A DNA stretch of 64,000 bases from Ceratodon purpureus (GCA_014871385.1 CM026423.1:16295690-16359689), one strand, 5' to 3'; shown: positions 11,004-25,378, counted from the first letter of the stretch. The notes: generated by a model from the letters alone, not told the origin. Program-made: numbers and translations.

Positions 11004-14000
11004 TCAAGAAATGTGTGGCATCCCACTTAATGAGTAAAACTCAGCATCATGAGCTGAACTCAAACGTAGGCATTCTTCTTGAAGAGCACTTGTAAGCATC
11101 TCGGCCGTAAAAGTATCGTCTGACTTCAATCCAAGAGCCTGCCAAAAAGATTTCTCAATTATTAATACCAACTCATCCGCTAAAGACCTTCATATCTAAA
11201 GATAAGTATAATTTGCATGTATTTTGATTGGAATTAAAATGACAACAAATTTTGAGCATTGCATAAACCACGATGTAGGCTACATGTAAAAAAGCACCTT
11301 GTGATAACAATCAATAGCTTTGCCTGTGTTTCCCTGTGACAAGAGAACAAGTTCTGATTCAGTAAAGGCTGCTTGCACTGTTCAGTGTAGTAATCACAAC
11401 AAGTCCCAAACTACATGACATGATCATAAATTTTAGAGCGCAAGAACATTACCCTGAGACCAATCATTAGACATTAATATTTAATGTTCTCTCCATTTCA
11501 AATTAAAGATGACCCATGCATACCTGGAGATGATGAGTGAAACCAAGTGCGGAATATGTGCTTGCGTTTCTAGGAAATAGAGACAGGGCCCTCTCGTACA
11601 TGCAAATGGCTTCAGGGTATGACCTATATGAACACAAATTTGATAGCTCAAAAAGACGAAACAAGGTCCTTCAAAAACATCTGCTATCAAAAGAAACATA
11701 TAAACTGGTCGGCAACTGCGAAGATAACGTACTTAAGTTTCCTGAAAGTATGGGCCAGGTTGACGACAGTGGGCTCCCAAGCCTCTGTGAATGGTGGAGC
11801 CAATTGGAGAGCTTTCTGTAGCCAGCACGAAGCTGTTTCATAACTGTCAAGATCAAATTCCAATCCTCAAGGTCAGCCACGCAATCATGTAGCTGAGAAG
11901 TCATTCCAGATAGGTCGCCACGTTATAATTTTGAAGTAGAAACTGCATTAGGTAGTATCAACACTGAGGAAGATAATGTAAGGCAAGAGTGTTTATAGTA
12001 ACTACGTGAGAAACTATGTTTACCTCTGCAATCCCAATAGGTTCTTATGAACAAAGGTATTGATACTTACTCTCTGTTGCGGTATGCCATCACACCCAGC
12101 TCATTGTAGACAAGTGGATCTGTTGGACAGATGGATTTGGCTTGTAAGAAAAACTGCAGCAACCAACAAGGTGTCACTTCTATGCCAATTGTGGTTCTAG
12201 GAGAATACCATGTCAAAGAATTTGACCAACCGGAGCAGCCCAGAAACGAATGAACGTTCCTTGAAGAATGCCTATATACCTGTTCAGCAAGGTTGAGATT
12301 GTTCGTTCGCAGATATTCCATCCCAATACAGAGCGCTGGTAAATGGCAACTGCAGTAATAGATAAGGCGATAATTAGAGGAGAAGGAACCTGGTGAATGA
12401 AGGGAACACTAGCGAAACTCATAAGAGTCACAAAATAAACTGTTTCTCTTTGTTCAAAAATTGAATCTATTAGCCGTATAATCTTCATACAGAAGGGAAC
12501 ACAGAAATATAACTGAACTCCCTAAGGAGCTGAGTTTTCTTTGTTGTTTAAAGAAAGAATCGACTGTACCCTGCAAATAGACGAGCGGCTGTGCGATAAG
12601 CAGCCATAGCTTGGTCGCTCTCATCTTGAGCAGCATGTGCATTACCGAAGCCAAGCCAAGCTGGTGCAAACGCTCCCTCTAGAGTCGTTGCTTTGCTGCA
12701 GAGTAATGATATAACAAACATGACTTTTACTATAAGGAATAATACAACAAACAAAATGTAATAACAAGTTCTATCATAGTAGAATACTTGGAAGTCATAA
12801 TAAGGCACTACCAGATTAACAGAACAGAAATCTTACAGCTTAAGAATGGCAACTGAACTATCGCAGCAAGGAGTATCATAATTAGATAATCAGAATATAA
12901 TGTAATTGGAAAAGATAGCATGTAAACAAGACAAGTAGACATACCAAAAGTAGCGCCGTGCATGATCGAATTGGCGGATACAATAATAGTAACAGCCCAC
13001 TGCAAACCACGATATAGCTCTGTCCAAGGCATAAAAAGCGATAAATGGAACGTTTTATCAAATAGACATCGACTAAACTATTTAGAAAATATTGCTGTTG
13101 AAGATATCTACAAGGACTGATAATCATGCACTTCAAAAGATAACTTGTAACCTTTCACCACAGGAGTTCCTTTGAGAGGTGAGAAATCTCTGCTAGGAAA
13201 CATGACTATTCTACAAATATAGAAGCATACTTTACATGGACCAGTCACTGCCAAAGAAAGATCAACTGACTTCTGATTAAACTAGAATAAGTCAAAAGAA
13301 GGCAGAGCAAGTTTGCACTAGAAAAGTGAATGCCCACTTACTTTTGAGGATATTCCTGAACCAGGTTATGAGCTCTTAAGAAAAGATCATTTTTGCGGCC
13401 CAGCTCTAAGGCAGAACCAATATGCAACGGCATGCAATTTAGATGATAAGGGTCCTTCTCGAGTAGTCTGCATCACAGACATGTAAGGTTGTATATTACC
13501 GTGAAGAAACACAAAACTGGAAGACGCTCCAAATTTAGTTACATCTAGATTAATTTGATTTTTTTTGCTTTTAAATTAAAAATATACAAAACATACAAAA
13601 ATATTGAAATCAATACATCTTATGGTCAACAGCGAAGTGACCTTCTGAAGGATTTGGAGACTGTACTTACGCTTTGGTTGTGTCATAGCAGCGCTGAAAT
13701 TCCCCTCGATGATAGAGATAGTCCGCCCTACATGCAATTAGGTCATTGTTATCTTTCAATGAACAACTCACTCTATACTCCTCTGGTCGAGATTCATCTG
13801 GCTCCTTTTCCAGTTCCTGAAATTTCTCCTCAATTACTGGTATTTGTCCATACTGCATCAAAATGCCAACATATTGCAAACATAGCATCTTGGCCTTCTT
13901 AGATATTTCCTGATAAGTCAATACAGAGAATAAATTCACATAAACCAACCAAAATATCTCCGATAGCACAGCATCATACAAACCTTTTTGGTACGACATG

Positions 14001-16713
14001 AATATAGTAATGACAACCAGCGGTCCTCTGAATCGAACTTCAATGAATTTAGAAGGACAGCCTCTGAAAAAACAAACAATTCTAGTGCTTAGTTCAGAAG
14101 CTCAAATCTTAGTGAACAAACCACAAGCCAGGAGTACCATATACGACTCTGCAAAATTTTAGAGATCAATGTTAAAATCCAGTTTATAGCACAAGTGATA
14201 CACGACATGAGTGGATGCAACCTTATGTGGGCCTACCTTCCTCGCTTGTCAGCATGTGGTGGTCTATTAAATGCTCAAAGGCCTGGAGAAACACAAACAT
14301 TTATTTCTCAGACCAGCCACAACTTGGTTTGAAGTGAAACAAAATAGGCGAATGCAGGGTCAAGAGCAAGGAGCCAGATAACAAAAATCATTGCCGGGAG
14401 ACCACACGTAAGGCCTATGTACTTATGCCACCACATTAACAGTTGGTAGTGCTTATGATACAACGACCTCCAGCTCCGCAACTTGACCTCAAACTTTACA
14501 ATAACAAAATATGCAAACTCAAAAATAACATCCAAGCATACCTCATAGCAGTACGGATCAGCCTTCAATGCAGCTTTGTACCTGCAAGGAACGAATGTTT
14601 CTATTAGGTGGAGCCATGACCTAAGCAATATCAGCCTGGACAGTGACTGACCACAACGAATAAAGGCTAGCGCTAAAGCGGGAGAAATCAAATATTAAAG
14701 AGGAAGACGAGAATGCTGAGGCCAAACAGCGGGACATCCGTAGAGAAGAGGATCCTAACTTGAATCACCCTTCAATTTAGTTAGCGACCCTAGCGGCTTA
14801 CCCAACAGGAGGCTGGTTTAATACCAGATTCTAGAGCGGGCCACTGGCTGTCTATTATCTTCCATAGTAGAACTGAAATCGGCATGCACTTGTAGGATGC
14901 ATATACTAGGAGTTTCATCCACTCTTGCCAGGCGTAGACAACCACATACAATGAAGAGTCAAATGAGCAAGCACTTACCATCGCAGTGCTCGAGCTCGAT
15001 TCTCCAGAGCTTCAAAGGCACGACCACGTAATAGACATATCGCTGCTCCAATCTATATGTTGGGATGATAACGTAGCGGCTCACATATAAGCATTCTTAC
15101 CAGAGGAAGACAAAGATTTATCAATGCACAAAATTACAATATGCTCACATTGATTTCTCGTTCCTCAGCATCCTTGTCCAATAATTCAGTGTCTTGGTCA
15201 TCTAACATTAACACGTTGCCTTCTTCATCAACTTCACTCTCCCCAAGCATTAGCAAACACTCGTCCCACTCCTTCACCTCCTCCTGGCCCATAGTATAGA
15301 CATAAGCCCATTAGTCTAAAGTTATCAAACCTTGCAATCATACGGGCATGGTCACGTCTTCGGCAAAGGGGAAAGGAAACCTTCTGCACTTGGAATGCCC
15401 ACATTGGACACAAAAAGAATTGGTAAAGGAGAGACCGCCTGCGGATGGATTCTTCACTAGTGACCAATTGCAGCTTGTAAATTCAGTATTTCAAACCCCA
15501 TTTTAAAACCGGCAAAAAATATATATATATATATTGACGACATGGCTTGGAACAAGCAAACCTTACCAAACATTTGCCAGCGAGGTAACGAAAACGTAAG
15601 TCCGTAGTAACCAGGTGATGCCTTCGTAGTAAATGTAATGCTCGTCGATACTGCTTTCCAAGATACAACGCCTGTGCCTGAGGTTCGTTCCACAAACTCA
15701 TTAGATGTGCGTCAAAGACGAACGGCATTATAAAATTACCACGGAATGTATATGGTACGTCGCAGTATAAAACTTGGATTTCCTCGATACAAAGCCATAC
15801 ATCAAAAGATACAGTCCTCGAAGCTGACACGACTTTGGAACGACAGACAAGAAATCAGGCTACAACATTCGATACCATCGCCGTCAGAATCGTCGACAAC
15901 CAATCGAGCCCTCGTGCCAAACTCGATTTATGAGTCGTTTCAACCCTCGAAAACCCGAAAAGAATGAAAGTTTTAGCATCAAAAATTCGGTCACCCACAC
16001 TAAGTAGAATCAAAAGTGTAGTTATGAGCTAGAGTTTGACAGCAGCAACTTCTAGGAACGCCCGACAAAAGCCCATCCACACAACAATTACCAGCCATTA
16101 ATATCCTAACCCCTCCATTATACTGCTCAGAACGTAGCAGCTGCTACTTCAAGCCTCAGCAACTCATACATGTAATAAAAAATGTCACATTCGTAGCAGC
16201 AACTGTTGGAGCATATGACCAACACGTAGCTCAAGCAATCCCAGATTGCATAATTAATTTCTCATCCCTGACTTCCACCTCATACAGAAATGACGAAATG
16301 ACTCGTGAAAACAAATGCGCGGTCACATTAACCCGATCTGAAACACCTCTAACAAAAGTAGTTCATTACTCAAACCTACACTATCAGACTCAGATACCAC
16401 TTTGACCATACAAACAACCATCGCCTATTCTTTACATCAAGCATGACCATACCTGCATCAAACGAGAAGAAAAAAAAGGTTGAAAATTCAGACAACAAAA
16501 ACCACTAGTCAAAGATGACGGGAGGGATTGATGTGACGAGCTCTTGTGGAGGTCCACTTGACTCACCTGCATGTACAAGTCCTGAGTTTGATTGCCGGCC
16601 ATGGTGGCGAGCTTGTCCGCGAAGAAGATGGCGGACGAGTACAAGTGCTTCCCGAGGCAATCTCGCACCACGGCCCGCAGCTTCTCCACATGATGATCCC
16701 CAAGTTCTCTCAT
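11004..16713 (-). CDS. Anaphase-promoting complex subunit 6 (CDC16), TPR protein
   Basis: A TPR scaffold subunit of the APC/C ubiquitin ligase, which drives mitotic cyclin and securin destruction in the nucleus. Seventeen exons join in frame: 16713-16567, 15677-15567, 15283-15149, 15052-14979, 14581-14542, 14282-14237, 14063-13984, 13909-13671, 13467-13342, 13019-12945, 12695-12570, 12349-12280, 12153-12071, 11843-11733, 11623-11524, 11333-11298, 11138-11004, giving 577 residues; plant APC6 is about 540. Diagnostic stretches are HLYSSAIFFADKLATMAG near the N-terminus, RYLAGKCL, WFAVGCYYYC, CPTDPLVYNELGVMAY and TEAWEPTVVNLAHTFRKLK in the C-terminal TPR block. The start MRELGDHH was chosen over an in-frame ATG at 16764 because family members begin shortly before the EKLR helix. 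All introns are GT-AG and phases agree. The C-terminus ends about 20 residues past the last TPR helix. Confidence 0.93.
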
Positions 16714-17206
16714 CTTCTCTCTCTCTCTCACGCAGGCTCGACACCAAGTCTCAAGTGAAAACAAACCCTAGATACAAATTTCGCCAGTGACAATCTAGAT
16801 ACCAAAACCCACTCTAAACCCTAATGGAATACACACTCACTCACTAACTCTTAAGCACCATGCAGCTTAGTTTTGTGCACAGCAAACGCTGTTTCTAGCA
16901 TGTACTAAGCTACCCATAGCCGACCAGGTACTCATAACTGATCAGTAGACTTCTCCAATTCCGACTAGTTTTCAAATTCAAAATCTTGGGAGGTCTAGAA
17001 GAAAAGATCAAGCATGATTGGTAGAAAGGGAATCGTATGGGAATATTTTCGTATTAGCACAGTGATCAAGTTTTGGTGTCATGGTGGTCGGTTTTAGGTG
17101 GGCCTATATATCGGTTATATGTATTACAAAAAAAAATGTCTTTCAAAATTCATAGTAAATTAAATATTGAAGTAAACATGACATTTAAAGCTGCATTTCT
17201 CCTTAA

Positions 17207-18619
17207 CCTCTAAAGTTCATTGACTATGTTTCACCAATAAAACGCTTCAAAACTCCCATTTCCAAAGTATAAACCATGAATGACTAAAAAATCATTATTT
17301 CCTAATTTTAGCCGTAAGATCTTCAATTATATTATTGTAGTAGATAGCTCAATAAATTTCATCATAATCGACTGAAAAGAATAGAAGAATATAGCGATTG
17401 AAACTTGATAACAAACTTTTTTGATACGACTTTTGACTAGGTCGACATACTTAAAAAAAATTCCCCTTAGGTTTTTTGCATTATGGATTTTGAGATTTTT
17501 GGTGCATGACAAAGAAGACTAAGTTAGCTAATTCTATTCAAAAAATTACAAACTAAAAACAAGTGTAGCAAGTTGAAAACAATATTTTTATTGAATTGAA
17601 TGGAAATGAATGCTAATTCATATTTCTTTCCTAGAAATTCCATCATGTTGAAAAGTCCCAATCCAAACGGTTAAAGTAAACCATACTTTAATCCCTAAAA
17701 CACAAAGCAACTACTTCATGGCTTCACCGTTTTGGATTTATCAAAAACCCTTTTGAATTTGCCAAAAAAAGTGCCATTTTGAAAAAATTAAAATTCATTG
17801 TGAGACTTATGTCAAACCCATTTTCTCCAAATTGGTAATTCGTAAAAATCAAAAACAAATGTGCATGTTTGAAACATACTAAAGAAGAGAATCAGCTTTA
17901 GTTGCCAGGTTTTTATAAATTTTTGAACTAGAAAATTTCAATGAACCATTGAAACTCACTGTAAGTATTTTAGAAATTCAATAATCTTCCAAACTTCACA
18001 TGTTATTATCTCTCAATCCGTTGCTTCCCCAAACCCAAAATTTAGTACACATTTAGGTAGCCCACTACAATTCAAAGATCTTACGGTTAAATTGCTTATG
18101 GTGATTTTCAGATTTCTCTCACTTTGGAAAATGCAAGAATGGCACTGTAGGTACCCCTTTGTCCGTTGCTTCTCTAAATCCAAACTTTAAGTGAAAAAAA
18201 GAAAAAACCTAAGAAAACAAATTTTCTAACTTTTATGAAGGAAAAAAGAAGTTTTTTTAGTACACTATCCAAAACGGTGAAAAAACTTTAATATTTTGTC
18301 AAGTGAACCTTTTGTTCTGAAAGAAGTTTTCTTTTGAGAAATCTCAAAGATGACAACATTAAGTATTTATAGAAAAAATCTCAAAGGTAACAAATATATT
18401 TAGCATGGCTGCCCAAATAGCCCGCTGAGCACCAAATTTCACTTCGAGTATCATAACTATTTTTTTAAATGTCTAATTGAAAAAAATATATATTCCCTCA
18501 AAGTTCTTGCTACAGCAAACATTCACAAAAAGTTTCAAAAAATCCTTACTTAAATTGAAGTCATAGGTACCTGCCCAAGTTTTAAAATAGCCCCCACTGG
18601 CCTATTTGTCCTTTAGGGT
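17207..18619. mobile_element. Non-autonomous TTAA-target DNA transposon, long copy
   Basis: Flanked on both sides by TTAA (17203-17206 and 18620-18623) with short inverted ends (CCTCTAAAG left; CTTTAGGGT right). It is homologous to the element at 54969-55819: the landmark GCATTATGGATTTTG lies about 270 bp from the left end of each copy, and TCATAGGTAC lies 58 bp from the right end of each. This copy is about 560 bp longer in the middle. It encodes no recognisable protein. The TTAA target and the CCC-type termini fit piggyBac-like (or other TTAA-specific) elements, but the assignment is inferred. Confidence 0.65.
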
Positions 18620-18623
18620 TTAA

Positions 18624-21600
18624 ACCTATTTCCCCTTCAAGGAAAAAATTCCTTCAACTTATAGGCCTCCAATCTCAGTGGCAAATCTCTTAACTGGTCG
18701 GTTTTATGTGCCTCGACCTTACCGGGTTTATATTTCAAGTCAGTCTGTTGGATCCTCATGAAGGCTTCCACGGACCGATTTTGTAAGTCTTGGTTCACTG
18801 GGCACAACCCAAGTTTCGAAATGGAGCGCCTATGGAGACGGAGGGGTGACGGAAATAGAAAGTTTCGTTGGTGAGGCAGACGGAGTGGGTCTTTGGACGG
18901 GAGTAGGAGGTTTTCCTTGAAGCTTGGATGGACGGGATGGGACTGCAGAGCAAATTGCCCTGAGTATAAGAATTGCCCTCACTGTAAGCCTCGCCCTCGT
19001 CTTGATGATAATTGCTAAATCCGTCCCCTCCCACGATGGAACGAGATAGGGCTCATGCCGGTAAACCCTTTTTTCTCAGTCAAACTCTTTTCAGTGAACG
19101 ATCCCACACATAAACGGCTTCCATGCCCTCCCCCCCACGTAAAACAGCATCTCGTTCGTTGCCTGACACCTTCGTCATCATACCCATGTCTTGTCTTGCG
19201 ACACATAAAGAGGAGACACTCCCGGGCATGGCATGCCGCTATGATGTTTAGGACTATGGCTATCCATAGGTTAGAATTTTTTTTCTCTAAAACGCTTGTC
19301 TTGTAGCTTACGTATAGAAGACCTGGTCCTTGTCGGGCATTAAGACCCTCATCATCCTGTCATTGGTCATTGGCTTCAATTTTATTGTGAACAGTGGTTC
19401 TAAGGCATCTTGTCTTGAATTCTTGCGGTGCAAAAGCCAATAGTGGTAGGCGGTGGCCCCAACTACACACTCTCTTGCATTGTTCATTATCGTTTAGAAT
19501 AAAATAGAATATAAATAATAAAAGAAAATTCTAGGAAGAAGAAGATAAATAAGAGATTAGAAAGCTTGTAGAATTGAATATCATTAAGGCTTGTAGGCTT
19601 GGTGCCATAGTTTGCTACTCCTTGTCCACCAACAACGAGTAACTCTCACCTCAACAGACATTCAAAAAAAAACTCACATAAAAAATTCAAATAAAAATGC
19701 ACTTACTTAAAATGCAAAGTGCATACCTTTGCTTTGAATTCCTCATTTTGGCCGCCACATTCTCTAAACCTTGTGTCTGCCTTCTCTATGCCTTCTCTTG
19801 GCCTAAAAGACTTTCACGCTTGAACTAAACCCATTATTTGCCTCCAACATCGAGCTTTATAAAGAATAAATTTTGAACTACATCTACCATTTGATACTTC
19901 AATTTGTAACAAATAAGTCAATATCAACCTTTGAGGGAATAGCAAATGTATGGTTACACTCTCTTTTCCCATACATGAGAAAGTGAAAACGGACAGAGCG
20001 CGGACAAAGTAAGCACATAACTCTTTTTCCAAGGTAGCTAGCGTTGTGATCTTCAATAACTTTCAGACAAGGATGGTGTGGAGAGACACCTTCAAGGCTT
20101 AATTGGAGATTCGCACGTTTGAGGCATATAGAGCAAATTGTTATTAAATTAGCTTGAACTCTTAAGTTCCGATTCTAGAAACACTACTTCCTAAAGCCTT
20201 AATTAAACTGCTCTTTAGTTTCTGCAATAAAGTTCTCAACATTGAGAGAATCCTGGCGGTGAATCCAGAGTACAGCAATTCTATTCACTCGGTCTCGCCT
20301 GTCAACTTCGGAATCAGTTATACACCCAGACTTTGCGTAATATTGTTGCACCAACAACACCTCCTCTGCATAGTGTTCATGTTCATCGAACCGATTCAAA
20401 CGCTCAGCCTCTCAAACAAATTGACTGCAATTGAAGTGCTAGATCTTAGTCTGTGTCTCATGTCAACAACGGACTCCTTGGATTTAATGAACCAAGGGTG
20501 TCACTGAAAGTACCCCTTGACGTGCAAGGACAGGGTTATAGAATTAACAAGCTTCCGTGACTCCTAATCCACCGTTTCGGAAGCCTATCTATCTAATGAT
20601 ATAGTGTTCGTCATGCAAGCAGTCTAATGATAGAGTGTTTGCATGACGAACACTTCGCCAAATGTAGTGAATTGGTCGCCACTGGCAACCCAGTCCAAAC
20701 AAGATTCCTGCCCTGGATGTAGTGCAGTCTTACATTTTTGACAATGAGACGCTCGTGGACTGTGGTTTGAAGGTTAACGGATAACATTCAACCAGGTTTG
20801 ACTAAGGCCAACGATCATTGCTGCAACACTGTTAACTTGAAATGCTAACCCTCAGATATCCCTACGCAATGCTCATTCATGATGAGAGTCAGAGTCATAG
20901 GCCTATCTGGACCAGCTGGACACACATACTGTTGTGCTGTACTGTGTGACGTTAATCATTGCACACTGTCATAAGTTGGCTTCGACTTATTGAGACTTGC
21001 CAGTCCCACTTGAGTCCTCGACTCGCAATCTCTGTTCCGCCCCCAGAAGCTCAGCAGCTTTGCAGGTCATTCATTTGGTTCTGACGAAACTAGATCCATC
21101 TGCATTCGAATCCCAACCCATGAACCTCGGTGAGTTTAATTTTACTGTTTTATATTCAATCATTCCAGTCAAAGGAATCCCAAGAGAGTCGAGACAAAGA
21201 GTTTCAAACATGTGCTCTAGACAACACTTTTAGAATCAGGAAAACAACAAGGTTGTCACGGCAACCAGTCTTCCAGAAGGAGCGTCTTGACCAATTGGTC
21301 ACACTCAGTTCAATGCCATACAGACCACCATTTCAAAGGATTTACTTTATTTCCACCTACATACCAGAAAGATTGGTGGCACGTGCGGGACAAAACATTC
21401 ACAATCAGCAGTGCAGTCCCTAGTACAAACCTGCACCCTGGTAATAAAAACAAAATAGTAGAGCCTTCTTGGTCTCCTTGGAGAAACTTTGTGTGCTCCA
21501 CTCGCACTCGAACAAGTTTAATAGTGCCAATCGTAAATAGTCAGATTCAATGAATGGATTCTATTTTTTTCCTATGCACTGTCCCATTCAGAATCAACCC

Positions 21601-21692
21601 GGAGCAGAGGGCTCCTGAAACATGTAAACGACAGGAAAGGGATTATGTACAAACTCCTGAAACAGAAGATTTTTTAACTCAACTACTAGGAT
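18624..21692. other. Intergenic DNA, no supported gene
   Basis: Mixed-composition DNA downstream of the ABHD17-like gene (which ends at 21693 on the minus strand). The section from 18.8 to 19.3 kb has minus-strand open frames of 79 and 63 codons with no recognised motif. A hairpin at 20603-20654 is listed separately. The last few hundred bases probably include the 3' untranslated region of the hydrolase gene. Confidence 0.45.
20603..20654. repeat. Inverted repeat, 16-bp perfect arms
   Basis: AGTGTTCGTCATGCAA (20603-20618) is exactly complementary to 20639-20654, with a 20-base loop. The sequence TCTAATGATA also occurs as a direct repeat just before the left arm and within the loop. It is not followed by a T-run and is not near a gene end, so it is recorded only as a structure. 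Confidence 0.7.
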
Positions 21693-24648
21693 CTAGAATG
21701 ATTCGGAGGCCTTCCTTGAGACGTCGGGAGAACGCTCCAATGACTGGAGAAACTTGCGAAGGTGCTTGATATACTCTGGGTACAATTCCAAGTTACAATG
21801 ACCAGCCCCCTTCAACCACAGTGGCTCGTACTTCTCCTTGGACAAATCATGTAGTTGCTTCCCATGTGACCAATCAACAACTTCATCAGCCGTACCCTGC
21901 AAACAATCAATCCACGGTAAAGGTAAACATCATTAAGGATCCCCAGTTAGAAAAGGAAGATAATACCAGAACTCAAAAGATACGGGAAGCAGGTGCCTCT
22001 AATTTAAATAAATTTGAGAAGTCCTAATAAAGAGCAGGCACACCCTGTCCTAAGACAAAATTGACATTGGATTCGTGAGAATCGACAGACTAGCTACAAC
22101 AATTAACAAATAGCTTCTGATCTTTCACATGATAAACAATGTGGATATAATTTCCTAACTCCGTTCCAAAGTAAAGACAGAGACTAAGAGGGGAGGAAAG
22201 CGTCTCCTTACGTGCATCACAAGGACTGGACAGGAGACTTGGCCGATTTTGTCAATGTTCTGCGACATCAAATTACCACGTATTTATTTAGATTCCACCA
22301 TTTTTCTGAAATAAGGCGACAACCGAGTATTACTTCGGTGACATGAACAGATACAAGAAATAAAGTCAAATTAAAATTAAATGCAAAACCTATGGCATGG
22401 ACATCACAGCTGATGCTATTTAGTTTCTGCCTCATGACATTTTAAAATCCACGAAAATAAAAACGACGGTAATCTTAGAGCTAGCCCAACAGAACCTAAA
22501 AGTCCACAGATGGAAATTCGCCATCAAACGTACCATGCTTAATAATAACCTAGTTCAAAACCAAACAAGTCTACCACATAGAGCTCGACTGAATGAAAAT
22601 GTGCTAGAAACAGTACAAATACACGTAGAAGGTGCGATATTATCTGATACAAGAACTTCTTCAACGTTACCTTATAGATGTCAAACCAGTACGTGCGCTT
22701 CACCGGGTACATCACTCGAAGTCCCGAAAGAATTGGGCTGTGAAGTACCACTCCTCGAAGAGCGGGTAAACGAGTGGCTAAATCACAAGTAGGACCACTG
22801 CCCACTGACTGCCCATACAGCACAATATTCTCTTCTCGAATACCGTACTTCTCAAGGGCCTTGTAAGCTGCTTCAATGTCTGCATAAGTGTTCGGTTCAC
22901 TAGGCTGAAAAAATCACAAAAGAAACCACAATAGATTAAATCGACCAGTACTGCCCCAGTAAAATAAAAGTAAAACCCAAGCAAAATCTTGGGCAGAGTT
23001 CAAGAATCTGGCCAGCAATCAATCCAAACACCACAGTGAATGAAGCATCCTGTTCAGAAATTACAAATTATCAAGGTTCATGGTTAATATTGAGAACGCA
23101 GACATTGCAAAATCTGGTTTCTTACAAACTAACCTAGAACATATCAAAAAAATTGGTGCGTAATGGGATAACGCATGAATCATATTACACATGGCTCAAC
23201 ACAGCTACAAATTGACCAAAACGTTTCCTCTGACTTCCAAGATGAAACGCTGGAACAAAAGCTGGACAATGCCTAGCAGGGGACTGCTACAAACCCCTAG
23301 TGAACTCTTCATCAATAAGTTGCTTTCACCAGCAAGAAGAGACTAACCTTCCCAGTCGATGCACCGTAACCTGAGTAATCATAGCTGCAAAATGGAAAAC
23401 CAGGCCAAACACGTACTTCATCAATAAACTTCAGCTAAAAAACCAGCTAGTCCAAACTGAACCAGGAATAGGAAATGACCCTAAATTCGTTAGAAATCCC
23501 AAGAAAACAGAACCGTCTCTACTAAGACAATGTCTGTTACATCAAGTGATGGATCATTTCTCGAGTATCCAACGAAACAAGCTCGCTTAGGTTTTCATCA
23601 GAAATGAGTGTAGAAAACAAGAAACACAAACTCATAAACATGCTTTCACTATTTTGAGGGTGCATGAAAAGATGATAGTAGTAGAGTGTCGAGATTATTG
23701 TTCCTTGACTCATTCACTGTGCAGAAATCAGAAGTAGAAAAATTCCTGCATCAACTCTATTATCGTCATGAACCCAGCGCCACATCATTATTCTGGTCGA
23801 CATTGTGAACAATGATGACCTGATCCTCATCTACAGGGAAGTAGGGAATATGCATAATTACAGAATCAGAACAACCCGTCGCTATCACAACAACCAAATG
23901 CGTTTAAATGAGCATAAGTGGCCATTTTGTACGAACACTGTCCAAACTACAACTATGATGCCCATCATATCCAGATCCTTCGCACCCGTAACTTACGGTT
24001 CAATCTCATATCCAGTGCTGCAAACAACAGGTTACAATGCGCGCAAAGATCTGGCTGGATAATACGGAGCATGGCCTTTGAGACACTTGCTACAACTAAG
24101 CAGTGTGAATAAATGAAAAATGAACCGTTCAACAATTTTAGCCGCAAGGAAGAAAAAAAAATTAAAAGTATCTCATCCCTCGAGACCTAAAGCCATAACT
24201 CAATCAATTTGAATGAGACTCTCCCACAACCTAAATGCGACAAGGCGTGCTTAATATGACCGCCAGAAAATTCGAAGGATCCCCGAAAAAATAGCAGAGG
24301 CACAGAAAGAGAGGGCGGCAGGGCAGGCAAAGAGCAGGGCACGCACCCGAGGATGTTGATCCGCAGGTGAACACTAAGCTCGACGAAGAGCTCGTGCATT
24401 TGCCCTAGGTCGGCGGCATTCCCATGCGAATACAGCAACGTCAAAGTCGCGGACGGATGCTTCACAAACACCGCCACAATCTCGTTCCCCCGCCTGGTAG
24501 GCAATTTCAACACGTCCACATTCTCCCGCTGCGCCACATCCGTCATCTTCAACTTCCCCGTCACCTCATCCGTCACCACCTGATACGAAGGCGGAGTCGG
24601 TGGAAAAAACGCAAACCTCGCTGCCACTGACGAGGTCACAGCTCCCAT
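21693..24648 (-). CDS. ABHD17-like alpha/beta hydrolase
   Basis: A serine hydrolase of the ABHD17 family; animal members remove palmitate from membrane-bound proteins, and plant homologues are largely uncharacterised. Five exons join in frame: 24648-24347, 23384-23348, 22904-22671, 22259-22212, 21896-21693, giving 274 residues, a usual length for the core family. Visible signatures: N-terminal [10 protein letters not shown], the strand-loop [14 protein letters not shown] (oxyanion region), [16 protein letters not shown], the nucleophile elbow [10 protein letters not shown] (Ser146), [13 protein letters not shown] (Asp211) and KGAGHCNLE (His240), completing the triad. The start MGAVTSS is the first ATG in frame with the conserved PPTPPSY block. 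The short hydrophobic N-terminus lacks the cysteine cluster that palmitoylates animal ABHD17, so its membrane targeting may differ. Plain alternative: a general carboxylesterase of the same fold. Confidence 0.92.
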
Positions 24649-25378
24649 CTCTCCCCACCTCTCCAACAAACCCTCACCACAACCCTACCGACACCACCAC
24701 CACCACCTCCTACCCTCACCACTAGAAAACCTCACCGGACAACCGCCTCAGAGCCAAAAAACAACCAAAAAAAAAAATACACGACGCAACTAGAACGAAG
24801 CCGGAGCAGGCCGAGTAAGAAACGACGATGATATGACACCAACAACAACGAAGTGAAAAATCGCCATGGCTTGTAGAGATGAAAGATATGGTTACAACGA
24901 TGCGGATGCGGATGCGGATGCAACGGAGCTTGCAATCATGGCAACCCCGTGCCCTCAAACAAACGCACCGTCTCTCCCGCAACAAACTCCCGGTCGCAGA
25001 CTCGTTGAGTGTTTTCGGCGTTTGTGTGCGTGTCTGCCTCTCCCCGAACGTTCACTTAGTCTCCTCCGTGTCTCGCAGTCTTCGTCTCCCTCCCTCTCTT
25101 CCTCTCGCTTCTCCCTTCTCGCCATTCTTCAGATGGGGCCTTAATGGCGTCACTAGAGGTATTATCTAAGAAATCGTAAGATGTTGGGGAGGTTGTATCT
25201 ACGGGAGTGGGAATGGGGTGGGGTGGTGGGTTTGGGTGGGGTTGGGGGGGAGGTGGGGGATGCATGTGCTGCCAACCAAGATTCGTGTAGTGACGGGGCG
25301 AGAGGGAGTAGGGGATTTGGAGTACAGGCCGTGTCCTCGGCCACGCTGGCTGGGGGGCGAAATTATATGCGTCTTCAC

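Noticed and set aside
16714-16764. In-frame upstream start for APC6 (MFSLETWCRACVREREK)
   Set aside because: The extra residues are not family-like, and the ATG at 16713 sits at the usual distance from the conserved EKLR helix.
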